A stretch of 64,000 nucleotides of DNA from Actinomadura terrae (GTDB taxonomy: Bacteria; Actinomycetota; Actinomycetes; Streptosporangiales; Streptosporangiaceae), in NCBI RefSeq assembly GCF_022751215.1, contig NZ_JAICDG010000004.1, positions 868,001-932,000 of the forward strand. Direction: 5' to 3'. Below are positions 42,213 through 50,595 of this stretch, in pieces. Every line of letters begins with the position of its first letter. Position 1 is the first letter of the stretch. The translations under genes were made by a program, and so were the position numbers. The notes under the pieces were generated by a model that saw only the letters and a program-made list of their open reading frames with translations, was not told the DNA's origin and made no database searches.

Positions 42213-43031
42213 ATGCCCGGCATACGCCTCGGTAACCTCAAGCCGCGCGTCTCGTCTCCCCGGCCGAGGAAGGAGCCCGGAACGCTCAAGCAGGCGGTCC
42301 GTGTCATGGCCTGCGGGGCGCTGACGGTCTCGGCAATGTCAACTCTGGCCCCCGCCACCGCTCAGGCCGACACCACCCGCCTCCGTGTCGCCAGCGTCCA
42401 CGACGCCACCGTACGCAACGGTCCCCCGGCCCGCGGCGTCGGCTACGTCATCGGCAACGCCCTCACCGCCCGGCCCGGCCACAAGGGCGTCGCGATCGAC
42501 CTCGTCGGCCCCGGCCGCCGCGGCTTCCGTTATGGCCAGATCCACGGTCAGCTCAACTTCTGCGCCTGGATCAGCGTCAAGGCCAAGACGACCAAGGCCG
42601 GCCGGGTCTCCACCCCCCATTGCCCGGGAGGAACCGCAGGGCGCGTTCTGCCCGCCAGCAAGTTCATGTATCGCCAGTCCAACGGCAAGTTGCTTCGCAA
42701 CTGCGAGCCGGGTAAGTGCGGCGACGGTTCGAGCGCGGCGGTCCGCCCGGCACGCTGCGCCGCGCAGTATCACGGCAGCGTGCCCGTCTACGGCAACGTC
42801 CTGCCCTGGCTCCGCAAGAGTTCCCCTCACGACCGCTACGCCACCATCCGCGCCCGCTCCTACAAGGTCCTCTGGCGCTACGTCAGCCGGGACGGTGACT
42901 GGGTCATGGTCCGCGACACTCACGCCGACAACAGCGCGGCCCGCCGAAACGCCGGCTTCAACACCCACGCGTCCAACTGGTTCTTCGTCCCCCGCGTCTG
43001 CGTCCAGGACGCCGCCGGCAAACTCCACTGA
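42213..43031 (+). CDS. Secreted protein, SH3-like fold possible
   Basis: ATG 42213 follows AGAGGAACCAC. The 272-residue product has a signal peptide (basic head, VMACGALTVSAMSTLAPATA core, AQA cleavage near residue 50). A mature part follows with RVASVHDATVRNGPPARGVG (SH3_3-like strand) and a Cys-rich centre (CPGGTAGR, NCEPGKCGDGSS). No catalytic motif seen. Probably an extracellular or wall-associated protein, divergent from the membrane HTH protein. Confidence 0.8.
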   Translation: MPGIRLGNLKPRVSSPRPRKEPGTLKQAVRVMACGALTVSAMSTLAPATAQADTTRLRVASVHDATVRNGPPARGVGYVIGNALTARPGHKGVAIDLVGPGRRGFRYGQIHGQLNFCAWISVKAKTTKAGRVSTPHCPGGTAGRVLPASKFMYRQSNGKLLRNCEPGKCGDGSSAAVRPARCAAQYHGSVPVYGNVLPWLRKSSPHDRYATIRARSYKVLWRYVSRDGDWVMVRDTHADNSAARRNAGFNTHASNWFFVPRVCVQDAAGKLH

Positions 43032-43560
43032 CCAGCCGACCGACGCGATCCTCGCTCCCGTCTCGGCATCCAGCCCGAGGCGGGAGCGAGAAGCTTTCGA
43101 AACACCATGCGTCAGGGCCGGCATCGAGTTTGCGGCCGTCCCGCCTGCCGTGCCGTCCCCCAGGCTCCGGGCTGGCGCGGAAGCCGACATCGCCGCCGTA
43201 CACGGGCTGCTGGACGATGCCGCGGGTTACCGTGGGCGGTTCGAACACCGCTCCCCGGCCGCACGGGCAGTCGAACAGCGCGACACGACACGGCGGACGG
43301 TGATCCCCCTGCCGATCAGTTCGGGTAGCACTTCTCCGGCGTTGTGCGCGGTGGGCCCTGCCGGCGGGATCTTCTCGGCGAACTGCTTCCGCGCCGGTGT
43401 ACGGCGATCGTCAGAGCTTCCGGATTTCATGGTCGAGGGTGCTCGGCGGGCTTGGGGTCGATGGGCTTGGGCTCGCATCGAGGCGTTCGGGTACGGGGTT
43501 GGGCTGTGCGCGGTGTTCCGGGGGCTGTCACTATGTCGGAATAGCGCGGGAGGTGGTGAA
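43032..43560. other. Intergenic; possible N-terminal remnant of a GNAT acetyltransferase
   Basis: No intact gene. One plus-strand frame at about 43152-43235 reads LRAGAEADIAAVHGLLDDAA, close to the first strand and helix of GNAT acetyltransferases, then degenerates. No other structure seen. Confidence 0.4.
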
Positions 43561-43564
43561 GCAG

Positions 43565-44416
43565 GTGGTCACGCGGGGGGATCGGGCCGACTGGACGCGG
43601 GTGGACGGAATTCAGGGCGCCTCGCTCGATCTGCTGCGTGCCCGGTTCGGACAGCAGCACTACGCCCCGCACACGCACGACGAGTTCGCGATCGGGGTGT
43701 GCGTCGACGGCATGGAGACGATGCGCTATCGCGGCGAAAGGCTGTACTCCGCGGCCGGGAGCATTCTCGTGATCGAGCCTGGGGAGACGCATACGGGCGG
43801 GCCGGCGGGGCCCGACGGGTATGCGTACCTGGCGTTGTATCCGAGTGTTGAGCTGGTGAGCGGCATCGCCGGGGCGGCGGAGACGCATTTCCAAGAACCT
43901 GTTATCCGCGACCCGGGGCTGGGAGAGGCGCTTCGCCTTGCCCATCGTGCCCTGTGGCTCGGCGAGGATCATTTGGAAGGCGAGACCAGGTTTCTCGAAA
44001 TGCTCGGCGTGCTCACTCGGCGCCATGCGGCGAAGGTGCCCCGGGCACCGATGGGGATACGGCCCGACGCCCGCCGGATCGCCAAGACGGTCGCGGCGCG
44101 CCTCGCGGACGAGCTGGTAGACCCGCCGACGCTCGGTGAAGTTGCGGCGGACCTGGAAATGTCCCGCTACCAACTCCTGCGTACATTCCGCAATGCGATG
44201 GGTATGCCGCCCTACGCGTGGCTCGCTCAGCATCGGGTGTCGCGTGCGCGCGGGCTCATCGATGCCGGACTTCGTCCAGCCGAGGCGGCGACCCTTGTCG
44301 GATTCGCGGACCAGGCACATCTGACCCGCTGGTTCCGGCGCGTATTGGGCGTCACTCCGGGTGCTTATCGAAAAAGCGTCCTGGGTGCCGCTCACGCTCG
44401 TCCCGTGCCGTCCTAA
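43565..44416 (+). CDS. AraC-family transcription regulator
   Basis: About 283 residues from GTG 43565 (GGGAGG 11 bases before; GTG 43556 is an alternative). The N-terminal cupin sensor has HYAPHTHDEFAIGVCVDG and IEPGETHTGG. The C-terminal double helix-turn-helix is LGEVAADLEMSRYQLLRTF and TLVGFADQAHLTRWFRRVLG, with VTPGAYRKS at the end. It resembles the AraC_binding plus HTH_18 group. Regulated genes unknown; the TetR gene downstream is convergent. Confidence 0.88.
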   Translation: MVTRGDRADWTRVDGIQGASLDLLRARFGQQHYAPHTHDEFAIGVCVDGMETMRYRGERLYSAAGSILVIEPGETHTGGPAGPDGYAYLALYPSVELVSGIAGAAETHFQEPVIRDPGLGEALRLAHRALWLGEDHLEGETRFLEMLGVLTRRHAAKVPRAPMGIRPDARRIAKTVAARLADELVDPPTLGEVAADLEMSRYQLLRTFRNAMGMPPYAWLAQHRVSRARGLIDAGLRPAEAATLVGFADQAHLTRWFRRVLGVTPGAYRKSVLGAAHARPVPS

Positions 44417-44423
44417 AAGGTAA

Positions 44424-44987
44424 TCAACTGGACGGGAGGAAGACCGCGGTTGCCTCCTCGGCGAGGGCCGTTGAGTCCGGGCCGTTCGGGTCGGTTTGGG
44501 CCAGGTGCAACAGTCCCAGGATGGCCGCGTACGCGACCCGCGCCCGGGACGCCGCTCGGTCTGGTGGCAGGCCGAGTTCCTGGTAGGTGCGGGTGAGGAG
44601 GTCCAGCCGGGCCCGGTTCACCTCGTGGACCGCGTCCCTGACCCGAGGGTCGTTGCGGTCGCCGAGCAGGCTCAGGTGCACCGACGGCGCCAGCGGCTGG
44701 ACGGCCTGCACGACCACGGTGAGCAGTTCGCGCAACCGTTGTGCCGGGTCGGGCATCGCGGCGAGTTCGGTGAGTGCCTCCTGGCCGTGGCTGCGCGCCC
44801 ACTCTTTGAGCGCCGCCGTGATCAGTTCGTCCCGGTTGCGGTAGTGCGCGTAGAAGCTGCCCTTGGTCACGCCGAGCGTCCGGGCGAGGGGTTCGACCGC
44901 GACCGCGGCGAGCCCCCCGTCCGCGATCGCCTTCAGCGCGGCGCGCGCCCAGTCCTGGGCGGACAGCCGGGTCGACTCGTTCCCCAC
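44424..44987 (-). CDS. TetR-family repressor
   Basis: The 187-residue protein starts GTG 44987. The HTH is in residues 10-55 (ALKAIADGGLAAVAVEPLAR, TLGVTKGSFYAHYRNRDELI). A typical TetR ligand domain follows, with LLGDRNDPRVRDAVHEVNR. It is divergent from the cupin gene, and three copies of ATACGCCACCGTAT fill the gap, so it most likely represses itself and the cupin gene. Confidence 0.92.
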   Translation of the reverse strand: MGNESTRLSAQDWARAALKAIADGGLAAVAVEPLARTLGVTKGSFYAHYRNRDELITAALKEWARSHGQEALTELAAMPDPAQRLRELLTVVVQAVQPLAPSVHLSLLGDRNDPRVRDAVHEVNRARLDLLTRTYQELGLPPDRAASRARVAYAAILGLLHLAQTDPNGPDSTALAEEATAVFLPSS

Positions 44988-44997
44988 GGGCTACAGG

Positions 44998-45062
44998 ATA
45001 CGCCACCGTATTGACGCGTTCGGGAGGCGAAGATACGGTGGCGTATCCATACGCCACCGTAT
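44998..45062. promoter_or_regulatory. Three 14-bp operators ATACGCCACCGTAT
   Basis: Copies at 44998-45011 (plus orientation), 45033-45046 (reverse) and 45049-45062 (plus). Each has arms ATACG/CGTAT around CCAC. The last two are head to head with two bases between, forming a 30-bp operator over the cupin promoter; the first covers the tetR start region. Confidence 0.88.
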
Positions 45063-45074
45063 TGAGGAGTTGGG

Positions 45075-45623
45075 ATGAAGGTCCGCCGAGTGGTCACCGG
45101 GCATGACCCCGCGGGTCGGGCGCGGGTGGTCGACGATCGCGAGATCGAGCCCATCACGTCCGACCTGATGCCGGGGGTCGGCGCCTACCGGCTGTGGGGG
45201 CGGGACGAGCGGCCCGTGTTCCCCGACGACGGCGCGCCGCGTCCCGCCGAGGCGTGGTACCCGCCCCGCGACGGGTCGCGATTCATGATCAATACGATTC
45301 CGCCGGGCGAGGTGGCCCCGCGGCCGAATCTGGACATGACCGCGGCGTTGGACGAGCTGGAGCGGCGGATGCCGGGCGCGATGGCGGCCATGGAACCCGG
45401 CACCCCGGGGATGCACACCACCGACAGCATCGACTACGTCATGGTCGTCTCCGGCGAGGTCACGCTCGACCTCGACGGCGGCGAGGAGACGGTGTTGCGG
45501 GCGGGCGACGTCCTCGTCCAGAACGGCACCCGGCACGCCTGGCGAAACGATGGCACCGAGCAGTGCACGATCGTCGGTATCGCCATCGGCGCGGACCGCG
45601 CGCGTCCGACAACTCCGGGATGA
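45075..45623 (+). CDS. Cupin-domain protein
   Basis: The 182-residue protein begins MKVRRVVTGHDPAGRARVVD and has a cupin barrel in the second half. HTTDSIDYVMVVSGEVTLDL and VLRAGDVLVQNGTRHAWRN contain the two cupin motifs, though the first metal His is displaced (H-T-T-D). GAGGAG precedes ATG. TetR-controlled cupins of this type are common in actinomycetes, often with small-molecule catabolism; substrate unknown. Confidence 0.88.
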   Translation: MKVRRVVTGHDPAGRARVVDDREIEPITSDLMPGVGAYRLWGRDERPVFPDDGAPRPAEAWYPPRDGSRFMINTIPPGEVAPRPNLDMTAALDELERRMPGAMAAMEPGTPGMHTTDSIDYVMVVSGEVTLDLDGGEETVLRAGDVLVQNGTRHAWRNDGTEQCTIVGIAIGADRARPTTPG

Positions 45624-45754
45624 GAACGCTCCCGGCGTGCAACCGCGTTCAAGACCGCCGGGGGCTCGGCGCTGCACCCTGATCGGGTCACCGGGGCCGT
45701 CGAGGCTCCGGGCCCGTCCGGTGGACGGGCGGGAACCGGGAACGGGGGGTTGCC

Positions 45755-46684
45755 GTGAGTCGTCGCGGCTGGGTGCTGTTCGCGCTGATGAGCGTGCTGT
45801 GGGGGATTCCTTATCTCATGATCAAAGTGGCGGTCGAGGACGTCTCGGTGCCCGTGCTGGTGTTCGCGCGGACATCCCTCGGCGCCGTCCTGCTGCTGCC
45901 GCTGATGTTCCGCGCCGGGGACCTCGGCGTCGTGCGCCGCCACTGGCGTCCGCTGCTGGTGTTCGCGGCGCTGGAGATCCTCGGCCCGTGGGCGCTGCTG
46001 TCGGACGCCGAGCACCGGCTGAGCAGCTCCATGACCGGGCTGCTGATCGCGGCCGTCCCGATCATCGCCGTGGTGGTGGCCAGGATCACCGGCGACGCCG
46101 AGCGGCTCGGGCCGTTGCGGTGGACGGGGCTGCTGGTCGGGCTGGCGGGCGTCGGGGTCCTGGCGGGACCGCATCTCGGCGGCGGGAACGCGTGGGCGCT
46201 CGGAGAGGTGATGCTGGTCGCGCTCGGGTACGCGACGGCGCCGATCATCGCCTCCCGCCGGCTCGCGGAGTTGCCGAGCATGCACCTGGCGGCGTCCTCG
46301 CTGGCCTTCGCCGCGCTCGTCTACACGGGTCCGGCAGTTGCCACCTGGCCGGCAGAAATGCCCTCCGGACGCGTCCTCGCCGCGCTGGCCGGGCTCGGGG
46401 CGGTGTGCACGGCGCTGGCGTTCCTGGTGTTCTTCGAGCTCATCCGGGAGGTCGGCACGTCCCGGGCGATGGTGTTCACCTACGTCAACCCGGCCGTCGC
46501 GGTGGCCGCCGGGGTCCTCTTCCTGGACGAGCCGCTGTCCGCGACGATCATGATCTCGTTCGCGCTGATCCTCTGCGGGTCCGTCCTGGCCACCGCGCGC
46601 CGCACCACGGAGCTCGAGAGCGCCGCCGAGGTGATCGTCAAGCCTGCTCCAGAGTCGGCTCCAGCGTCCGAACCCGCCTCGTAG
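45755..46684 (+). CDS. EamA/DMT-family transporter
   Basis: A 309-residue integral membrane protein with ten predicted spans in two EamA repeats (residues about 5-140 and 150-285). Signs are SVLWGIPYLMIKVAVEDVSV and ARTSLGAVLLLPLMFRAG in the first and VFTYVNPAVAVAAGVLFLDE in the second, the conserved EamA end motif. GTG 45755 after a GGAACGGGGGG stretch. Exports metabolites or amino acids; substrate unassigned. Confidence 0.92.
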   Translation: MSRRGWVLFALMSVLWGIPYLMIKVAVEDVSVPVLVFARTSLGAVLLLPLMFRAGDLGVVRRHWRPLLVFAALEILGPWALLSDAEHRLSSSMTGLLIAAVPIIAVVVARITGDAERLGPLRWTGLLVGLAGVGVLAGPHLGGGNAWALGEVMLVALGYATAPIIASRRLAELPSMHLAASSLAFAALVYTGPAVATWPAEMPSGRVLAALAGLGAVCTALAFLVFFELIREVGTSRAMVFTYVNPAVAVAAGVLFLDEPLSATIMISFALILCGSVLATARRTTELESAAEVIVKPAPESAPASEPAS

Positions 46685-46687
46685 AGC

Positions 46688-46720
46688 GCCTCTAGGCCGC
46701 CGACCCGGCGGCCTAGAGGC
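46688..46720. terminator. Bidirectional terminator hairpin
   Basis: A perfect 15-bp stem (46688-46702 with 46706-46720) and three-base loop ACC, lying between convergent EamA and M64 genes. No T-run follows, as usual in high-GC actinobacteria. Confidence 0.88.
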
Positions 46721-46727
46721 ACGCGCG

Positions 46728-48524
46728 TCAGCGGAGGGTCACGACGAACTTGCCCGGCTTGCCGATGTTTCCGGCAGCATCGATGGCGCGGTACTCAACG
46801 GTATGCCGCCCCTTGCCGAGCCTGCCGTAGGTCAGGCTGTCGATCACGGTGCCGTTCTCGCTGAACCGCCAGGGCGCGGACGAGTCGGTCGGCCAGCCGA
46901 AGTAGTTGAACCAGCCGTCGCCGTCCACGCGGAACTCGGACACCACCACGCCTGGACGGTCGTCCGCACCCGTGAGCCGCATGGTGAAGGGACCGTCGAA
47001 GACGTATTCGGGGGTGCGTCCCGCGCGCGCTTGCGTCGCCTTGGACAGCTCGTACTTCACCGTGGGGGTTTGTGCGTCGATCGTCCAGGTGCGGCTCTTG
47101 GAACCGACCCGCGCTACGAGGCGGTGCGTGCTCTTGGAGAGGCGAAGGCGTCCCAGATCGATGTCGCGGTCACCGCCGCGCACATGGCGACCGTCGATTT
47201 CCCAGCGGACCTTGAGGGCGCGCGTGACCGGATGTGTGGTCTCGGCATATACAACGCTCTTGGCGCCCACAGGTTGGTCCGTCGGCGTAGTGGTCGTGAA
47301 GTCGGCGGGCACGTCCGAGGGAGGCGTGCTGAGGCGGGTGTCCACCGTCCACGTGCGCGTCTGGGTGAGCGCCGCGGACGACCGTACAGCCGGGTCGCGG
47401 ACGAAGTCGGTGGGGTCGGTGACCGTAACCGTGACCTGGTGCGTGCCCTTACGCAGATGCAGCCGCGACAGGTCGAGATTGGGCCCCCTCCATACGGGCT
47501 TCCCGTCCACCGTCCACGTTGTGGACAACGGATGCCCGGTCGGATGCATCGTCTCCACCCACAGCACCCTGTCCTTGCCCACGGGCGCGTCCGTAGGCGT
47601 CTGCGCCTGGACGAGGTTGACCTTGGCGGAGATGCGCTGCGTCATACGCTCGCGCGAGACCTGGTCGAAGTAGTAGCCGAGCGTTTTCATCATGGAGTGC
47701 TGGCTCGGCCTCCACACGCCCTTGCTGAAGTAGAGGCCGCCCTCGTAGCGTCCTATGATTCCGCCGGATTCGCTGCGTTCCCCTAGCCAGCGCCACCACT
47801 TCGCCTTCTGCGCCTTCATCTGCTGCTCTGTGAGCAACGTGGCGTGGATGGCATCGGGCTCTTTCCCGGTGTAGGTGCCCCCAGGGACGCCACGTTGGTA
47901 GTAGTCGTACTCGTCGGCGAGCCCGCCCAGGGAGTGCCCGAGCTCATGCGGGGCGATGAGCGCGGACATCGCGTTCCCACCGGACGCCGTCGCATACGTG
48001 CCGCCCGCACCGCCGTAGGTGTCGCTGTTGGCGAGGGCGAGGATCTGACGATTCCCCAGGGTCGCGCCAGGGACGAGGTCCGCATACGTCTTGGCCGCCG
48101 CAGAGTCCATGACGAGGAGGCGCTGAATTCCGTCTTTCTCGCAACCGCTCCAGAACGCCATGCTCAACGGTGTCTTGTGACGGGGGGAGGACAGGTTCGG
48201 ATCGCAGCTGACCCCGGACTCCTGCGACGGGATCTCGACCGCGTACACGTTGACGTAACTGCGGTAGGACTTGAACGGCTCGATCGTCCACAGGTCGTTC
48301 AGGTGCTTGGCCAGGTGCGTCCGGAACTTCGGCATGTCCACCGCCGTGTAGCCGTCGCCCATGATCACCAGGTTGAACCGCTTGGCCGGATCGCCCGTGA
48401 CCTGGATCGGGACGACCTTCGCGTCCGGCTCTCTCGCCTGTGCGGCCTGCGCGGGCAGCACCGCCGTCAGGGGCAGGACGGCCACGGCCGCCACCCCGAT
48501 CACGCCAGCCTTACCTCTCAACAT
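46728..48524 (-). CDS. Secreted M64-family metallopeptidase (IgA peptidase M64-like)
   Basis: ATG 48524 (GGAGG site) gives 598 residues. Signal peptide 1-30 ends AQAAQA. The M64 core has LVIMGDGYTAVDMPKFRTHL, then the zinc motif HELGHSLGGLADEYDYY (about 198-214; H-E-x-x-H plus downstream E). After residue 300 come three Ig/FN3-like beta repeats with TPTDAPVGKDRVLWVETMHP and TPTDQPVGAKSVVYAETTHP, clearly internal duplicates, and a C-terminal bacterial-Ig domain. Secreted protease. Confidence 0.92.
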   Translation of the reverse strand: MLRGKAGVIGVAAVAVLPLTAVLPAQAAQAREPDAKVVPIQVTGDPAKRFNLVIMGDGYTAVDMPKFRTHLAKHLNDLWTIEPFKSYRSYVNVYAVEIPSQESGVSCDPNLSSPRHKTPLSMAFWSGCEKDGIQRLLVMDSAAAKTYADLVPGATLGNRQILALANSDTYGGAGGTYATASGGNAMSALIAPHELGHSLGGLADEYDYYQRGVPGGTYTGKEPDAIHATLLTEQQMKAQKAKWWRWLGERSESGGIIGRYEGGLYFSKGVWRPSQHSMMKTLGYYFDQVSRERMTQRISAKVNLVQAQTPTDAPVGKDRVLWVETMHPTGHPLSTTWTVDGKPVWRGPNLDLSRLHLRKGTHQVTVTVTDPTDFVRDPAVRSSAALTQTRTWTVDTRLSTPPSDVPADFTTTTPTDQPVGAKSVVYAETTHPVTRALKVRWEIDGRHVRGGDRDIDLGRLRLSKSTHRLVARVGSKSRTWTIDAQTPTVKYELSKATQARAGRTPEYVFDGPFTMRLTGADDRPGVVVSEFRVDGDGWFNYFGWPTDSSAPWRFSENGTVIDSLTYGRLGKGRHTVEYRAIDAAGNIGKPGKFVVTLR

Positions 48525-48855
48525 GCACGGACCTCCTCGCGGGCGCGCACGGCGGGCGAGGTGGCCCGGGGGGACGGCGTGCCCGGCGCGTCCCACTGAT
48601 CAAGCAGGACGTCCCGGATCTATCGCGGGACGAACCCCCATGTCAACGCCTCTGAAACCGCCGTAGGCACCCTCGGAACGGGCGCGCCGCCTTGCCCGTA
48701 CGCCGAAAGGCCGGCGCCGTACGGAAGCGTTGGACGTCGCGGCCACGATCGGCCACGTCACACGACGTCCCAGGTCCGTGCCGACACGCGCTCGACGGTC
48801 GCCGCCACGCGCACCGAACGCCAACGCCTGTCAACCCTCGCCGCCAGGACAGCGA

Positions 48856-49065
48856 TTACATTCCGATTCGCCACAGCAACAGGATGATCGAGGACAACAC
48901 CAGCCCCGCCGTCCCCAGCGGGACCTCGCCCAACGCGATCATCGCGGTACAGCCGGTCGCGGTCAGCCCCGCGACGAGCACCATCCCGCGCGCGCCGGAC
49001 GCCTCGTCGTCGGGTACCCGGGAGTCGAGTTCGCGCTCCCAGAGCCCGAAGTCGTCCTCAGCCAT
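48856..49065 (-). CDS. DUF3040-like small membrane protein
   Basis: ATG 49065 (MAEDDFGLWERELDSR) gives about 69 residues with two spans, GMVLVAGLTATGCTAMIALG and TAGLVLSSIILLLWR. The L-W-E-R-E-L start and pair of spans recall DUF3040. Function unknown. Confidence 0.68.
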   Translation of the reverse strand: MAEDDFGLWERELDSRVPDDEASGARGMVLVAGLTATGCTAMIALGEVPLGTAGLVLSSIILLLWRIGM

Positions 49066-49298
49066 CGGCACTCCCGAAGGTCGTCACACCGAATTATCCG
49101 GCTGTCCTCGCGTCACGGCGAGGTGGCGCGGACGTGACACCCTCCACACCTCCCTGAATTGGACGCGAGGTCTGATACCGACGACCAGGTGCGGATCGCC
49201 CGGCTACGGTTGCTAGGCTTCGGAGAACCTGGGGGAGTAGAGACTGATCCGTCGCATGCCCGGGTTTGCTTCATAACCAAGGTGAAGGGGTCCCCACC

Positions 49299-49418
49299 GT
49301 GAAGAAGCTTCTCATTCTCGCTGTCGTGGCTCTTGGCGGCTTCGCCGTGTGGCGCCGGCTCCAGCAGGACCGGGCCGAGCTCGACCTGTGGACCGAGGCC
49401 ACCTCGTCCGACAGTTGA
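49299..49418 (+). CDS. DLW-39 family protein
   Basis: Exactly 39 residues: a membrane span (KKLLILAVVALGGFAVWRRL) and the signature AELDLWTEATSSDS with Asp-Leu-Trp. GTG 49299. In actinobacteria this tiny gene accompanies tRNA-Ile/tRNA-Ala downstream of gyrA, so its presence 1 kb from tRNA-Ala supports an origin-proximal location. Confidence 0.88.
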   Translation: MKKLLILAVVALGGFAVWRRLQQDRAELDLWTEATSSDS

Positions 49419-49474
49419 GACGCCGGCGATAATCCCGCGGAGAGCGAACGCCCGACTTCGAGGGAGGCCCCGGC

Positions 49475-50200
49475 GTGAGCGAAGCAGAGCCGATCACCGT
49501 CGCCTGCCTCGATCTCGCCGGGACCACTGTCGCCGACGATGACACCGTCGAGACCGCCTTCGCCGAGGCGATCGCGGCCCTCGGCACGGCGCGCGGCACG
49601 GCGGCGCACGAACGCGCCATGACCCACATCCGCGCGTCCCGCGGCGGCTCCAAGATCGAGATCTTCCGCTCGCTCTTCGACGAGGCCCGCGCCCAGGCCG
49701 CGAACATGGCCTTCGAGCGGTCCTACGACCAACTCGTCGACCGGCACGGCCTGCGTGCCGTACCCGGTGCAGCCGACGCCATCGAGCGCTTGCGCGGCGC
49801 CGGTGTCCGCGTATGCCTGCTCACCGGCTTCGGCCGCAGCACCCAGGCCCGCATCCTCGACACCCTCGGCTGGTGGGACCACGCCGACCTCACCCTCTGC
49901 CCCGAGGACGTCGCCCGCGGCCGCCCCTGGCCCGACCTCGTCCTGACCGCCGCCCTCCGCCTGGGCGTGGACGACGTCCGCCACATCGCCGTCTGCGGCG
50001 ACACCGCGAACGACATGCTGACGGGCCGCCGCTCCGGCGCGTCCATAGTCGCGGGCGTCCTCACCGGCGCCCACGACCGCGCCCGCCTCCTCACCGCGGG
50101 CGCCACCCACATCCTCCCCAGCGTGGCCGCCCTCCCGGACCTCATCCTCAAGGGCGCCCCCACCCCACTCGACACCGCCCTGACCGCCGACCACGGCTAG
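49475..50200 (+). CDS. Phosphonatase-like HAD hydrolase
   Basis: The 241-residue protein has VACLDLAGTTVADDDTVETA at the start (nucleophile Asp in D-L-A-G-T-T), SRGGSKIEIFRSLF (cap domain), VCLLTGFGRSTQARIL and HIAVCGDTANDMLTGRRSGA (motif IV). This is the phosphonatase-like TIGR03351 family. Substrate not established. Confidence 0.9.
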   Translation: MSEAEPITVACLDLAGTTVADDDTVETAFAEAIAALGTARGTAAHERAMTHIRASRGGSKIEIFRSLFDEARAQAANMAFERSYDQLVDRHGLRAVPGAADAIERLRGAGVRVCLLTGFGRSTQARILDTLGWWDHADLTLCPEDVARGRPWPDLVLTAALRLGVDDVRHIAVCGDTANDMLTGRRSGASIVAGVLTGAHDRARLLTAGATHILPSVAALPDLILKGAPTPLDTALTADHG

Positions 50201-50460
50201 CCCCCAACCCACCGCCACCAATCGAACCGCACGCGTAACGAACAAGAACGCACCAACAACCGACGAGCAGACCACCCGACCCCGCCCAACATGCCTGACG
50301 ACCGACCATCGGCCCGCCCGTAATCAACAGCACCCAGCACGTCCAGAGGGGAAGCCCTACCACGCCTCCCCACCCGGAAAGCCAGTGCTCCACCTACGGT
50401 GTACGATCGACACCGGTTGCGGCGCTCTGACGTAACCGCAGGTAAACCGCAAGATGACAA
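50201..50460. other. Intergenic upstream of tRNA-Ala
   Basis: 260 bases with low-complexity C-rich sequence and the promoter region of the tRNA; no gene. GACACCGGTTGCGG followed by tRNA start is compatible with a -35-less tRNA promoter. Confidence 0.5.
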
Positions 50461-50536
50461 GGGGCCTTAGCTCAGTTGGTAGAGCACCGGCTTTGCAAGC
50501 CGGGTGTCAGGGGTTCGAATCCCCTAGGCTCCACCA
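50461..50536 (+). tRNA. tRNA-Ala (UGC)
   Basis: Cloverleaf of 76 bases with encoded CCA: acceptor GGGGCCT/AGGCTCC (one G-U), anticodon stem CCGGC/GCCGG with loop TTTGCAA (anticodon TGC), T-arm GGGGTTCGAATCCCC. The 3' part from 50492 is the attachment core of the integrative element and is repeated at 60979, so the tRNA is left intact by integration. Confidence 0.97.
50492..50535. repeat. attL core (44-bp direct repeat)
   Basis: Identical over 44 bases to 60979-61022, starting TTTGCAAGCCGGGTGTC and ending CTCCACC. It covers the anticodon loop to the CCA end of tRNA-Ala, the usual target of tyrosine integrases. Confidence 0.95.
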
Positions 50537-50543
50537 GCCAAAA

Positions 50544-50572
50544 CGCCCCCATCCAGATCATGGATGAGGGCG
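50544..50572. terminator. Hairpin downstream of tRNA / after int
   Basis: Stem CGCCC (544-548)/GGGCG (568-572) and ATCCA (551-555)/TGGAT (561-565) with an internal two-base bulge on each side. It lies between convergent tRNA and integrase transcription and probably terminates both. Confidence 0.68.
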
Positions 50573-50575
50573 TTC

Positions 50576-50595
50576 GTGCGATTAGCGTGCGATTA
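50576..50595. repeat. Arm-type repeat pair, left end
   Basis: GTGCGATTA at 50576-50584 and 50587-50595, spaced 11 bp. The identical 20-base arrangement occurs at 60874-60893 near the other end, as expected for the integrase arm-binding sites of both attachment arms. It overlaps the last codons of int. Confidence 0.8.

Noticed and set aside
42385..43851. 488-codon plus-strand frame
   Set aside because: Out of phase with the secreted-protein gene and low-complexity; only a short GNAT-like stretch is noted as a possible remnant.
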